This document shows positions 6,601 through 14,470 of a stretch of DNA of 14,470 nt, one piece after another. The position numbers and the translations under genes were made by a program. Position 1 is the first letter of the stretch. Each line of letters begins with the position of its first letter. Where the stretch lies: the NCBI GenBank assembly GCA_030529305.1, contig JAUMXD010000034.1, positions 1 to 14,470 of the forward strand, read 5' to 3'. Source of the DNA: Allobrachymonas sp. Lineage in GTDB: Bacteria > Pseudomonadota > Gammaproteobacteria > Burkholderiales > Burkholderiaceae. The notes beneath the pieces were generated by a model. That model was not told the origin of the DNA, did no database searches, and worked only from the letters and a program-made list of their open reading frames with translations.

Positions 6601-9489
6601 TTAATGGCCGCGGTACTGCTTGACTTCTTCTTGATAATGAGGATGCGAGGTGTAATACTGCTGCAGCCAACTCACCGAAGCATCGAAAAAGCCCAAATAT
6701 TGCTGGCCATACAAACGGTCAATGTAAGCCACAGCCTGCAGCCATTGTCTGCTCATACTGACAAAAGAACGCCGCATACTGCCTTGGTGCATACGATAAA
6801 TCACACCATTGAAATCAACGTAGGTAAACACGGCCTGTTTGCTAGCCAATTCGCACCAAAAAACCCAATCCTCCTTGGCTTTGAGCGTAGTGAGAAAACG
6901 CGTATTTTGCAGCACCCTTTTACTAAACAAGGCGCAGTGGATAGGGATGGTTAAGCCGCGCTCCCATTTGAACAGGAAAGTTTCCAAATCCAGCGGCATG
7001 CCAATTTGAATTGTTTCTTCGTGACGAGCGTATTCAGTCAACTCGTGGTTAGATACCAGATAGTTGCACAATGCCACATCACAAGGAGATGTTTGCATCT
7101 GCTGCACTTGGGCATCAAGCTTGCCAGGCACCAGCAAATCGTCAGCATCCAAAAACTGAATGTAATCACCACACGCCTGCTCCAAGCCTGTATTGCGCGC
7201 AGCCGACAAGCCGCCATTTTCTTGCCGGATGATGCGTACACCCGGGTGGATCCGCTGAATATCGCCCAGACAACGCAAAGTAACCGGATCGGTGCTGCCA
7301 TCATCCACTACGACAATATCCAGTGGCCCTTGATAGGCTGCCAAAGTAGAGCCTATGCTGTCATGTAAAAACTGCCCCTGATTGAAACAAGGGATGATGA
7401 CACTTACTACAGGCGGCTGCTTAGCTGCTAGCGACGCAGCACCTGCCAGCAAGGCAGGGCGCCCAATACTCAAAACTGGCACAGAGCCTGTGGCCGTTCC
7501 TTGTCCTTTTTTATCATTTGTATCAAAAGCAAGAGGGGACACCGCAGAGGATGGCGTAGGCATAGCCAGCAGCCGCCCCAACCAAGCCCTTAACCGAAAA
7601 CGCTGTCCAGCATCCAAGGGCAGATGGTAATAAATCTGGCGCAATACGGCACTGTTTTTAACACGCCTTTTGAATTGTGTCATCAAAGACTCTGTCGAGG
7701 TACGCTCTACTGTACCTTTCGGCAGTTGAGCTGGATGCTGCGGCTGCAGCAAACGCCGTTTGAGACGCCGCAACATACCCACCACACTCCATGCACTGGT
7801 ACGGCGAATGTCGTGAATGTCCTCATGCATGGTAGCCAGTTGTTGCATCACTTGTTGCAAGGCATGGCGTTCATGGAGAGCCGCATCACCCTCGACTTGC
7901 AGTTGCCGTACCGTGTTTTGCTCAGCCAAGGCAGTTTCGTAGCCCTGCACCAAACGCTCGGCATTTCGTTTGGCTTCGTCCAACTCACAACGCAAAGCGG
8001 TAGATCGTTGCTGCTCATCAAGCAGCGCTTGCAACAGCCCTCGCGTATAGGCCAGGCGATTCACTGCTTGCTCAATCGGCAGCCCCTGATGCCATTTGTG
8101 GACGATTTGCTCCAGCGCCGCACGCGCCTTGGTGGCATCGGCGCGCACGCCTAGGCCACCGGCGGCATGGATGCGGTAAATGGCCGAAGCGCCCGGCACA
8201 TGGACAAACGCGCCGTGCTGCGTGAGTTGCAGCCACCAATCCCAATCCTCGAATAAATCGAAGGCCTGATCAAAGCGCAAATGCGCCACGGCACTGCGGC
8301 GAAACAGCACGGCGTGAATGGGCAACTTGTTGTCGAAGGGCAGGGCGCCGATCTGGATATCGCCTTCGAAACGGCGCACTTCGTGCCAATGGCCTTCGCG
8401 GTCTTGCTCCACGCAGATCGTATCGCCATACACGGCCAGAACGGCAGGGTCTTCTTGCAAAGCTTGCGCCAAACCCGCAATGTGACTCGGCATGAGCCAA
8501 TCGTCATCGTCCAAGAAGAGGGCGAAGTCGCCACGGGCCTGCTCCAGCAGCGTATTGGCGGCTTCCGATCGGCCCAAGGGTCGTCCCGCATCCAGCAAGC
8601 GCAAAGGCCGCGTGCCGATGAAGTCGGGCAACGGTGCGTGCGCCTGACCCGTGGCGTTAACAACGCAGATTTCGATATTCGGGTAGGTTTGCTCGCCGAC
8701 AGAACGCAAAGCCTGCATCAATTCAGAGCGGTTGCTGCTGCGCACCAGCACGCTGACCAATGGCTGCGGGCGCTCGGCTCGCTGCAAAGCAACTGGCGCA
8801 AGCGCTGCTCCCAACGCACTGCCACCGGCGGCCACGAGGAGCGGATCCAGCCGGTGAAACGCTTCGGCCGCCACAATGCTGGCGGGCAGCTGGTAAGTGC
8901 GGTAGGTGTTGAGGGCACTGATGTGCCGGTCGTAAGCCTGCACACGCAGCTGGCTGGCAAAACAGGCCATGGCGCGCTGCTTCTGCTCGAAGACCGCGCT
9001 GATGTCGATGTAGGCATTGGGCCGCAAGGCCTGGCCCACTTCGTACATCCACACTTCCACCGCCAAACCACTTAAACGAATGGCTTCACGCGCAGCCGCA
9101 CATACGGCCAGATGATCGGGGTGAATTTCCCATACCGAAGGGATGAACACCACATGCGGCTGCAAGGCTTGCACGCGCGCCAGAAAATGATCAATCAGCC
9201 CCTGCCCAAAGCGCAGGCCTTGATCAGGAAAATTGAAGAGGTTCGGCGCGTCGTAACCCAACACGGCCGCGGCAGCGCGACTTTCATTCACGCGCGCCTG
9301 CGGGTTTTTGCCGAATTCGCCAAAAGCCCCATCAGACACGATATCGACCACCACCTGCGCCTGGTTGGCAGCCAACAGCGCCAAGGTACCACCGCAGCCG
9401 AACACTTCATCATCGGGGTGGGGCGCCAGCACCCACACCGTGCGGCCCTGGCAACTTTGCAAAAAATCTTGCGCTAGTGAATCACTCAT
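6601..9489 (-). CDS. Fusion of PIG-L deacetylase, GT2, coiled coil and a second GT2 glycosyltransferase
   Basis: A 962-residue multidomain enzyme. Residues 15-210 are a PIG-L/LmbE-like N-deacetylase: zinc motif APHPDDE (22-28) and a second metal-side motif HPDH (123-126). Residues 243-450 are a GT-A fold with LFLDDDDW (325-331) and FEDWDWW (413-419), but the usual DD of the first nucleotide motif is replaced by VVNATG (276-281). Residues about 490-585 are predicted coiled coil, ending in TSAWSVVGMLRRLKRR, a basic tail seen after GT domains. Residues 693-900 are a second GT2 domain with all motifs: VVVDDGST (726-733), DADD (781-784) and KEDW (872-875). The combination suggests deacetylation of an N-acetyl sugar coupled to transfer of one or two sugars. 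It opens the glycan operon after a 293-base gap. The ATG has only a weak, closely spaced CAGG before it. Domain calls are firm; donor and acceptor are unknown. Confidence 0.85.
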   Translation of the reverse strand: MSDSLAQDFLQSCQGRTVWVLAPHPDDEVFGCGGTLALLAANQAQVVVDIVSDGAFGEFGKNPQARVNESRAAAAVLGYDAPNLFNFPDQGLRFGQGLIDHFLARVQALQPHVVFIPSVWEIHPDHLAVCAAAREAIRLSGLAVEVWMYEVGQALRPNAYIDISAVFEQKQRAMACFASQLRVQAYDRHISALNTYRTYQLPASIVAAEAFHRLDPLLVAAGGSALGAALAPVALQRAERPQPLVSVLVRSSNRSELMQALRSVGEQTYPNIEICVVNATGQAHAPLPDFIGTRPLRLLDAGRPLGRSEAANTLLEQARGDFALFLDDDDWLMPSHIAGLAQALQEDPAVLAVYGDTICVEQDREGHWHEVRRFEGDIQIGALPFDNKLPIHAVLFRRSAVAHLRFDQAFDLFEDWDWWLQLTQHGAFVHVPGASAIYRIHAAGGLGVRADATKARAALEQIVHKWHQGLPIEQAVNRLAYTRGLLQALLDEQQRSTALRCELDEAKRNAERLVQGYETALAEQNTVRQLQVEGDAALHERHALQQVMQQLATMHEDIHDIRRTSAWSVVGMLRRLKRRLLQPQHPAQLPKGTVERTSTESLMTQFKRRVKNSAVLRQIYYHLPLDAGQRFRLRAWLGRLLAMPTPSSAVSPLAFDTNDKKGQGTATGSVPVLSIGRPALLAGAASLAAKQPPVVSVIIPCFNQGQFLHDSIGSTLAAYQGPLDIVVVDDGSTDPVTLRCLGDIQRIHPGVRIIRQENGGLSAARNTGLEQACGDYIQFLDADDLLVPGKLDAQVQQMQTSPCDVALCNYLVSNHELTEYARHEETIQIGMPLDLETFLFKWERGLTIPIHCALFSKRVLQNTRFLTTLKAKEDWVFWCELASKQAVFTYVDFNGVIYRMHQGSMRRSFVSMSRQWLQAVAYIDRLYGQQYLGFFDASVSWLQQYYTSHPHYQEEVKQYRGH

Positions 9490-9782
9490 GACCTGCCATG
9501 CGTTGTTGTTGCATTGCTCTAGAACAGCTGTCGATTTTCACGCAAAGCGATGAAAAATGGAACGGAATGGAATACAAGGCCAAAGGCTTGGCGTACCATG
9601 ATCAAAGCAAAAACTTCTATGCGCCGCATGGCTGAAGCCTGCCGCGCGTTCAGACACTCGGCTTTCAAACCCTTGCCAACAGATCCCCCAAAAAGCCCTG
9701 TTGAGTAACCTGCATTGTCCATCAGCTCTCGCAGCCGAGTCTGTGCGCGGGGTCACAAACTGTTCGCCCGCGGCTTGGCGCC
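9490..9782. other. Intergenic gap between secretion and glycan genes, no confident element
   Basis: The 293 bases before the fusion gene are the likely place for its promoter, but I see no convincing -35/-10 pair on the minus strand. A 7-bp inverted repeat (GCTTGGC 9773-9779, GCCAAGC 9794-9800) spans the end of the TolC-like gene but has no T tract. A 6-bp repeat (CAACAG 9677-9682, CTGTTG 9698-9703) has a 15-base loop. A short tandem GGAAT/GGAAC motif lies near 9558-9572. None is strong enough to name. Open frames here have no ribosome site and no protein-like character. Confidence 0.5.
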
Positions 9783-11447
9783 TCAGCGGTTCAGCCAAGC
9801 ATCGGCCTTTTGCACGTCTTCGCTATCCAACAGACCCGTGAATTTGCGCAGCTTGAGTTGCGTGAGCAGATAATCGTGCCGCGCCTGCGCCAAATCTCGC
9901 TGGGCAGCAAACAAGGTTTGCTGTGCATCAAGCACTTCCACATGCGTGCGCACGCCCAATTCCTTGCCCTTGCTGGCCGATTGCAAGATCAGTTCTTGTG
10001 CCTTGACCTGCTGCTGCGCCGCCTGGATGCGGGCCACGGCAGCCGACATGTTCAGGAATTGTTCACGCAGGCCCAGGCTGGTCATCTGACGGGCATGTTC
10101 CAGATCGCTGCTGGCCTTGTCGCGCAGCGCAATCGTTTGCCGCACGCGTCCTTGCGTGCTGCCGCCCGAAAAGATCGGAATGGTCAGCTGCAAAGCCACG
10201 CTCTGGTGCTTGAGCTTTTCATTGATGGTGGTGTAGCTCGGGTTGCGTTCGCGGCTGGCCGATGCCACCAAATCCAGCACAGGCAAGTGGCCCGAGCGAG
10301 CGCGCACGACTTCTTTGTCGGACACGTCGTAGCGGGCTTGTGCGGCACGCACGGCAGCGTTGCCCTGCATGGCGGTTTGAATCAAACCCTCCATCTCATC
10401 AAGCTTGGGGGCTTGCGCACGCAGGCCTTTGCTCACGCTGCGCAGCGCCTGATGCTCTTGCCCAGTGATGTTTTGCAGAATGTTTTTGCGCAAATCAAAC
10501 GTGTTTTTGGCCGTGATTTCTTGCGCCAAGGCCGATTCGTAACGCGCCTGTGAATTCTCCACATCGGTGATGGCACCCACGCCCGTTTCAAAGTAGCGTT
10601 TGGCCCGCTGCACATGCGCAGCCATGGCCTGTGTTTGCGCCTGTGCCAAAGCCACCACGTCTTGCGCCAGCAGGGTATCGAAATACGCTTGGCTGACACG
10701 CAGAATCAAATCCTGCGTGGCGTTTTCAAACTCGGCTTGCGCCAAGCGCAGTTCGGCCCGGCTGCGCGCATATTCGGCCCACAGCTGCGGGCGAAAGATG
10801 GGCATGGCCAAGCGAATAGACGCCGTGCGGTTTTTGTAATCGTAAGAGCGCGTGAATGGCTGCTGTGCACGCAAAAAGGTTTGTTCGGTTTCTTGCTTGC
10901 CCAGTGTGCCGTGCGCGCTGATTTGCGGCAGAAACTGCCCGCCCACCTGCTGGGGCAGGGTCTTGGCCGCCTCCAGCGCCGCACGGGCAGAGGCGTATTG
11001 CATATCGCGCTCCAGCGCCAGCTGGTACACATCCAGCAGGCTGCTGGCTTGCCCCTTGGCTGCTGCGCTGGTAGCCTGTTCGGATGCAGCAGGTGCTGTG
11101 CCTGCTGTAGCCGCATCTGGCGACTGGGCAGCATCTGCAGCTGCTCCTGGTTTGGCCTGCTGGCCATCTGCCCGGGCCTTGGCGCTTCGCTTGCCTTTGG
11201 CGGTTTTCTTTTTGGATGAAGCCGCTGCTGTAGTTGCAGGTGCAGTGGTTTGATCGGCCACTGCAGCCGCAGCAGCTGAAGCTGACGGATTGCCAGACGC
11301 GTTGCTGGCCGTTGTCTCAGCCACTTCGGGCACGGCCGCCAGCGCGGGCGGCGGGGCCACGGTTTCGGCGCGCAGGGCGCTGGCGGAGCCCAGCAGGCTC
11401 AGCAAAAGCATCAGGGCCGGGGTTTGGCGCAAAACATGTCGCTTCAT
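9783..11447 (-). CDS. TolC-family outer-membrane channel of the type I secretion system, with long Ala-rich N-terminal insert
   Basis: A 554-residue outer-membrane efflux protein, the exit duct of the type I system. Residues 1-27 are a signal peptide (basic start, hydrophobic LMLLLSLLGSASA). Residues about 28-136 are an unusual low-complexity insert, rich in Ala, Thr and Ser, with a lysine patch KKKTAKGKRSAKAR. The TolC fold starts at LLDVYQLALERDMQYASA (about 137) and shows the two-repeat layout: ARAALEAAKTLPQQVGGQFLPQI in the first half, and AAVRAAQARYDVSDKEVVRARSGHLPVLDLVAS with a TIPIFSGGSTQGRVRQ stretch in the second. The TolC part alone is of normal family length. An ATG at 11450 overlaps the adaptor stop, but GGGAG (11453-11457) is five bases before the ATG at 11447, so I chose that one. 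The gene is translationally coupled to the adaptor. The insert should lie in the periplasm after signal removal. Confidence 0.88.
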   Translation of the reverse strand: MKRHVLRQTPALMLLLSLLGSASALRAETVAPPPALAAVPEVAETTASNASGNPSASAAAAAVADQTTAPATTAAASSKKKTAKGKRSAKARADGQQAKPGAAADAAQSPDAATAGTAPAASEQATSAAAKGQASSLLDVYQLALERDMQYASARAALEAAKTLPQQVGGQFLPQISAHGTLGKQETEQTFLRAQQPFTRSYDYKNRTASIRLAMPIFRPQLWAEYARSRAELRLAQAEFENATQDLILRVSQAYFDTLLAQDVVALAQAQTQAMAAHVQRAKRYFETGVGAITDVENSQARYESALAQEITAKNTFDLRKNILQNITGQEHQALRSVSKGLRAQAPKLDEMEGLIQTAMQGNAAVRAAQARYDVSDKEVVRARSGHLPVLDLVASASRERNPSYTTINEKLKHQSVALQLTIPIFSGGSTQGRVRQTIALRDKASSDLEHARQMTSLGLREQFLNMSAAVARIQAAQQQVKAQELILQSASKGKELGVRTHVEVLDAQQTLFAAQRDLAQARHDYLLTQLKLRKFTGLLDSEDVQKADAWLNR

Positions 11448-12829
11448 CATTGCTCCCGCAGTCCGGTAGAAAGTCTGGTCACCAGCGGATCAATCAAGTA
11501 CTGCATCAGCGTTCTTTCGCCGGTGCGAACGATCACGGCCGCCTGCATGCCGGGTTGCGGCACGATGTTGTTGGCACGCAGCTCTTCTTCGCCCTTGGGC
11601 GTGATTTCGATGCGACCCTGGTAATAGGGAAAGCCGGTGCGGGGGTCGGTCAAGCGGTCGGCCGAGAGTTGCACCAGCTTGCCTTCAATGGCGGGCGATT
11701 TGCCGCCACCCAGCAGAATCTGGAAATTGACCGTGACCAGGCTGCCCACTTTGACGGTGTTGATGAGGTTGACCGGAAACTGCGCTTCGATCACGAGCTT
11801 GTCGCCCTGCGGCACGATGTCCATGATGTGTTCGCCTGGGCGAATCACGCCACCGATAGTGGCCACGTTCAGGCCCACCACATGCCCCTCGATGGGCGAG
11901 CGGATGGTGGCGCGCTCGTAGGACTCGAGCGCCGATTTGTATCGGTCGTGCTGCACCGCCACTTCTTTCTGCACCTCGGCCAATTGCAAGCCCACTTCCT
12001 TGTTCTGGTCAAGCTCGCGTTGCAGCTTCTTGAGTTGCAATTCGCTGATGGCTGCCTGCATGCGCGCGACTTGCGCGGCATCATTGCCCCGCGTGCCAGA
12101 CACATCCGCCACAGCCCTTTCCAGGTCGTGCACCTTGCTGCGGGGCGCAAAGCCTTCGGCCGCCAGTTCGCGGTAGGCCGCCAGCTCTTTGTTGAGCGCG
12201 CTCAGCTGCGCGCTTTTGCCGCCCTGAATCGAATTCAGGCCACGGATATTGCTTTGCAGGCCCTGGATCATGCTGTCCATGGTTTTGAGTTCGCCCACCA
12301 GTGCCGAGCGGCGCGCTTCGAACAGGCTGGTTTGTGCGCGCATGGTTTCGGCGATCTGGGGCACTTTCTCGCCCATTTCCTGCAGCTCGGCCGGAAAAGT
12401 GATTTGCTTGGCCTTGTCGCGCTCGGCTTGCAGGCGCGATTGCATCGCCAGCATCTGCGCATACTGCTGCTGCACGATGTCGTGCTGGGCTTTCACGTCT
12501 GTGTCGTTCAGGCGCACCAGCACTGCGCCTGCGGGCACCAGGTCACCTTCGTGCACGGCAATCTCCTGCACGATGCCACCATGCAAGTGCTGAATCGTTT
12601 TGCGCTTGCTGCCCACGATGACCACGCCATTGCCCGGCACGCCCGAATCCAGCGGCGCAAAGCAGGCCCACAGCAGAAAAGCGCCCAGGCCAAGCCAAAA
12701 CACCCACGCGCCCAGGCGAATGGTTTTGCGCGTTTCGCGCGCCACGGCGTCGTCCGAAAGGGGCTCAGCCCGGCCAGACAGGCCCAAGCGTTGCAACAAT
12801 TTTTGATACCACGATTTGTTGTCGTTCAT
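11447..12829 (-). CDS. Type I secretion membrane-fusion (periplasmic adaptor) protein, HlyD/PrtE family
   Basis: A 460-residue adaptor that bridges the inner-membrane ABC transporter and the TolC-like channel. The order is classic: a short cytoplasmic N-terminus (1-37), one membrane segment (about 38-58, WVFWLGLGAFLLWACFA), the first lipoyl half around HLHGGIVQEIAVHEGDLV, a long coiled coil (about 110-305) and the second lipoyl half IRSPIEGHVVGLNVATIGGV. The beta-barrel region and the conserved C-terminal PGMQAAVIVRTGERTLMQYL follow. Length and layout match PrtE, RsaE and LapC proteins. An in-frame GTG at 12859 gives a 470-residue version, but ATG 12829 has AAGGA (12835-12839) five bases upstream, so I chose it. 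It follows the ABC gene after 107 bases and its TGA overlaps the start of the channel gene, marking one functional unit. Confidence 0.92.
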   Translation of the reverse strand: MNDNKSWYQKLLQRLGLSGRAEPLSDDAVARETRKTIRLGAWVFWLGLGAFLLWACFAPLDSGVPGNGVVIVGSKRKTIQHLHGGIVQEIAVHEGDLVPAGAVLVRLNDTDVKAQHDIVQQQYAQMLAMQSRLQAERDKAKQITFPAELQEMGEKVPQIAETMRAQTSLFEARRSALVGELKTMDSMIQGLQSNIRGLNSIQGGKSAQLSALNKELAAYRELAAEGFAPRSKVHDLERAVADVSGTRGNDAAQVARMQAAISELQLKKLQRELDQNKEVGLQLAEVQKEVAVQHDRYKSALESYERATIRSPIEGHVVGLNVATIGGVIRPGEHIMDIVPQGDKLVIEAQFPVNLINTVKVGSLVTVNFQILLGGGKSPAIEGKLVQLSADRLTDPRTGFPYYQGRIEITPKGEEELRANNIVPQPGMQAAVIVRTGERTLMQYLIDPLVTRLSTGLREQ

Positions 12830-12834
12830 ATTGA

Positions 12835-12839
12835 TCCTT
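12835..12839 (-). promoter_or_regulatory. Ribosome binding site deciding the adaptor start
   Basis: AAGGA on the minus strand sits five bases before ATG 12829. It lies inside the longer reading from GTG 12859, so the shorter protein is preferred. Confidence 0.6.
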
Positions 12840-12935
12840 GAAGATCGAAGAAGATGCACATTCAGTCTGCTTCATTCACCTTGGGGCAAGGAGCAGATGC
12901 CCGCGTGACGCGGCGCGCTCCGCTCCCAGCCGGAA

Positions 12936-14470
12936 TCAGGCTCCGCCTTTTTTCTCGCCCTTGTCTTGAGGAGCAGACGCCTGAGGCTTGTCGGCATTCT
13001 GGCCTGGCGGCTCGCTTGCAGCAGCCGATCCGGCTTGCCCGCCCTGCGCCTTGTTCTGCACGGCCTTTTGCAGCAACTGCGCCGGTTTCTGTTGCGCACC
13101 GCCTTGCAGGGCTTGCAGAACTTGGTCTCTAGGGCCAAAAGCCTGCACGCTGCCGTTTACCAGCAAGAGCAGTTTGTTGACGATGGCCAGAATGCTGCTG
13201 CGGTGCGAGATCAACACCACCGTGCTGCCCAAAGCCTTGAGCTGCATCACGGCCTGCACCAGTGCAGCCTCGCCGCTGTCGTCGAGGTTGGAGTTGGGCT
13301 CGTCCAGCACCACAAAGGCCGGCTTGCCGTACAGTGCACGCGCCAGCCCCAGGCGCTGGCGCTGACCGCCCGACAGGTGTGAGCCTCCTTCGCCGATTTC
13401 GGTTTCGTAGCCTTTGGGGAATTTCAAAATCATTTCGTGCACGCCAGCCATCTTGGCGGCTGTGACGATTTTTTCAGCATCCAACGGGCCAAAGCGGCAG
13501 ATGTTTTCGGCCACGGTGCCGGCAAACAGCTCAATGTCTTGCGGCAAATAGCCCACGGCCGGGCCCAGCTCCTGCTTGCTCCACTGGTACACATCGGCAC
13601 CATCCAGGCGCACCTTGCCGGCAATCGACGGCCACACGCCCACCAGCAAACGCGCCAGCGAAGATTTGCCCGAGGCCGACGGCCCGATGATGCCCACCAC
13701 ATCGCCCGGCTGCGCCTGAAAACTCACCTGATTCAGAATCACCTGCTGGCCGCCCGGCACCTTGGCCACCACATGCTCCACCTGCAAATGCCCGGCGGGA
13801 CGCGGCAGGCTCATGGCTTCTTTGCGCTCGGGGTTTTCTTCGAGCAGTTTTTCCAGGCGCGTATAGGCGGTGCGCGCCGACAGGAATTGCTTCCACGCGC
13901 CAATGGCCAGCTCAATTGGCGCCAGTGTTTTGCCCAGCAGGATGGAGCCAGCAATCATGCCGCCCGGGGTCATCTTGCCTTCAATCACCAGCCAAGCGCC
14001 CAAGCCCAGCACCAGCGACTGCACCGCGATGCGGATGGATTTGGTCAAAGAGGTGATGCTGGCTGAACGGTCGCTGGCCTGGGCTTGCAGCTCCAGAAAA
14101 CGCATCTGCTTTTCGCGCCAGCGGTTTTTCAGGTTGTTGAGCATGCCCATGGCCTCAATCACCTCGGCATTGCGCAGGGTGTTGGTGGCGTAGGCGGTGG
14201 AGTTGTTGGCCTCTTTATTGGCCTCGGTCAACGGCGCCCGCGTGAGTTTTTCGGTCACCCAGGCCAGGCTGCACAGCACGATGGCCGTGACCACTGCAAA
14301 CACGCCCAGCCAGGGGTGCAGCAAGAAAATCACCACCAGGTAAATCGGCGCCCAGGGCGCATCGAAAAAGGCAAACAAACCCGTTCCCGTGAGGAATTGG
14401 CGCACATGGGTCAGGTCGGCCAAAGCCGCGCCTGCGCTGCCCATCTGGCGCTTGAGGTTCTGCTCGAACG
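12936..14470 (-). CDS. Type I secretion ABC transporter (PrtD/RsaD type), 5' end beyond the window
   Basis: This is the inner-membrane permease-ATPase that energises export of an unfolded protein with a C-terminal signal. The reading frame is open to the window edge; the ATG at 14444 is internal, since eight codons upstream continue the family sequence (FEQNLKRQ). Numbering from that ATG, residues 1-190 hold the later part of the transmembrane domain with the PrtD-like QFLTGTGLFAFFDAPWAPIY. The ATPase follows: Walker A GPSASGKSS (254-262), Q-loop QDIELFAGT (302-310), signature LSGGQRQR (357-364), Walker B VVLDEP (378-383) and switch H414. After about residue 445 a 57-residue Ala, Gln, Lys and Gly-rich tail extends the protein. 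The wording of the ATPase (VGYLPQDIELFAGT) favours the Prt/Apr/Rsa group over HlyB, and no C39-like N-terminal domain is visible in what is present. Adaptor and channel genes follow. Confidence 0.92.
   Translation of the reverse strand, partial: FEQNLKRQMGSAGAALADLTHVRQFLTGTGLFAFFDAPWAPIYLVVIFLLHPWLGVFAVVTAIVLCSLAWVTEKLTRAPLTEANKEANNSTAYATNTLRNAEVIEAMGMLNNLKNRWREKQMRFLELQAQASDRSASITSLTKSIRIAVQSLVLGLGAWLVIEGKMTPGGMIAGSILLGKTLAPIELAIGAWKQFLSARTAYTRLEKLLEENPERKEAMSLPRPAGHLQVEHVVAKVPGGQQVILNQVSFQAQPGDVVGIIGPSASGKSSLARLLVGVWPSIAGKVRLDGADVYQWSKQELGPAVGYLPQDIELFAGTVAENICRFGPLDAEKIVTAAKMAGVHEMILKFPKGYETEIGEGGSHLSGGQRQRLGLARALYGKPAFVVLDEPNSNLDDSGEAALVQAVMQLKALGSTVVLISHRSSILAIVNKLLLLVNGSVQAFGPRDQVLQALQGGAQQKPAQLLQKAVQNKAQGGQAGSAAASEPPGQNADKPQASAPQDKGEKKGGA

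Noticed and set aside
9538..9798. An 86-codon minus-strand frame in the gap after the TolC-like gene
   Set aside because: It overlaps the channel's end, has no ribosome site and its translation is not protein-like.
9773..9800. A 7-bp inverted repeat at the end of the TolC-like gene as a terminator
   Set aside because: The loop is 14 bases and no T run follows in the minus direction.
11234..12841. A 535-codon open frame on the plus strand opposite the adaptor and the start of the channel gene
   Set aside because: It is antisense to the HlyD- and TolC-family genes, has no ribosome site or recognisable domain, and its His/Ala/Gln-rich composition is what the complement of GC-rich coding DNA produces.
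1..14470. CRISPR arrays, tRNA or rRNA genes, insertion sequences
   Set aside because: I found no regular repeat-spacer pattern, no cloverleaf-like or rRNA sequence, and no transposase-like frame or paired terminal repeats.

Overview
The window looks like a chromosomal stretch of a Gram-negative beta-proteobacterium, probably Burkholderiales and perhaps Comamonadaceae-like. This rests on the style of the proteins, the GC-rich codon use of the secretion genes and the presence of outer-membrane components; it is an inference, not a species call. All genes I can support lie on the minus strand, so the reading order of the biology runs from high to low coordinates.

Region 1 (14470 to 9783) is a complete set of type I secretion channel genes of the PrtD/PrtE/PrtF (AprDEF, RsaDEF) kind: an inner-membrane ABC transporter that runs off the window edge, a membrane-fusion adaptor (HlyD family) and a TolC-like outer-membrane channel. 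The adaptor and channel genes overlap. No secreted substrate is encoded here; it may lie beyond 14470 or elsewhere.

Region 2 (9782 to 9490) is a 293-base gap with no convincing gene, promoter or terminator.

Region 3 (9489 to 1262) is a tightly packed glycan-assembly and export operon: a 962-residue fusion of a PIG-L deacetylase with two GT2 domains, a second GT2 enzyme, the Wzm-like permease and Wzt-like ATPase of a polysaccharide ABC exporter (the ATPase has a C-terminal domain typical of glycan recognition), a GNAT-like acyltransferase and an LpxL/HtrB-like acyltransferase. Stop and start codons overlap or nearly touch from 6572 down to 1262. Base composition drops by eye in much of this block relative to the secretion genes, as is common for surface-polysaccharide loci.

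Region 4 (1261 to 1) holds an AT-rich inverted repeat and then a broken autotransporter. It consists of a complete C-terminal beta-barrel with a proline-rich linker and, in a different frame, about 50 residues of what looks like the preceding passenger. The rest of the passenger and the signal peptide are gone.

Together the window pairs a Prt/Rsa-type protein exporter with a Wzm/Wzt glycan exporter. The best-known precedent is Caulobacter, where S-layer export genes sit beside O-antigen genes needed to anchor the S-layer. A similar cell-surface layer or large adhesin carried on or modified by a glycan is the most interesting working hypothesis, but the substrate is not in view.
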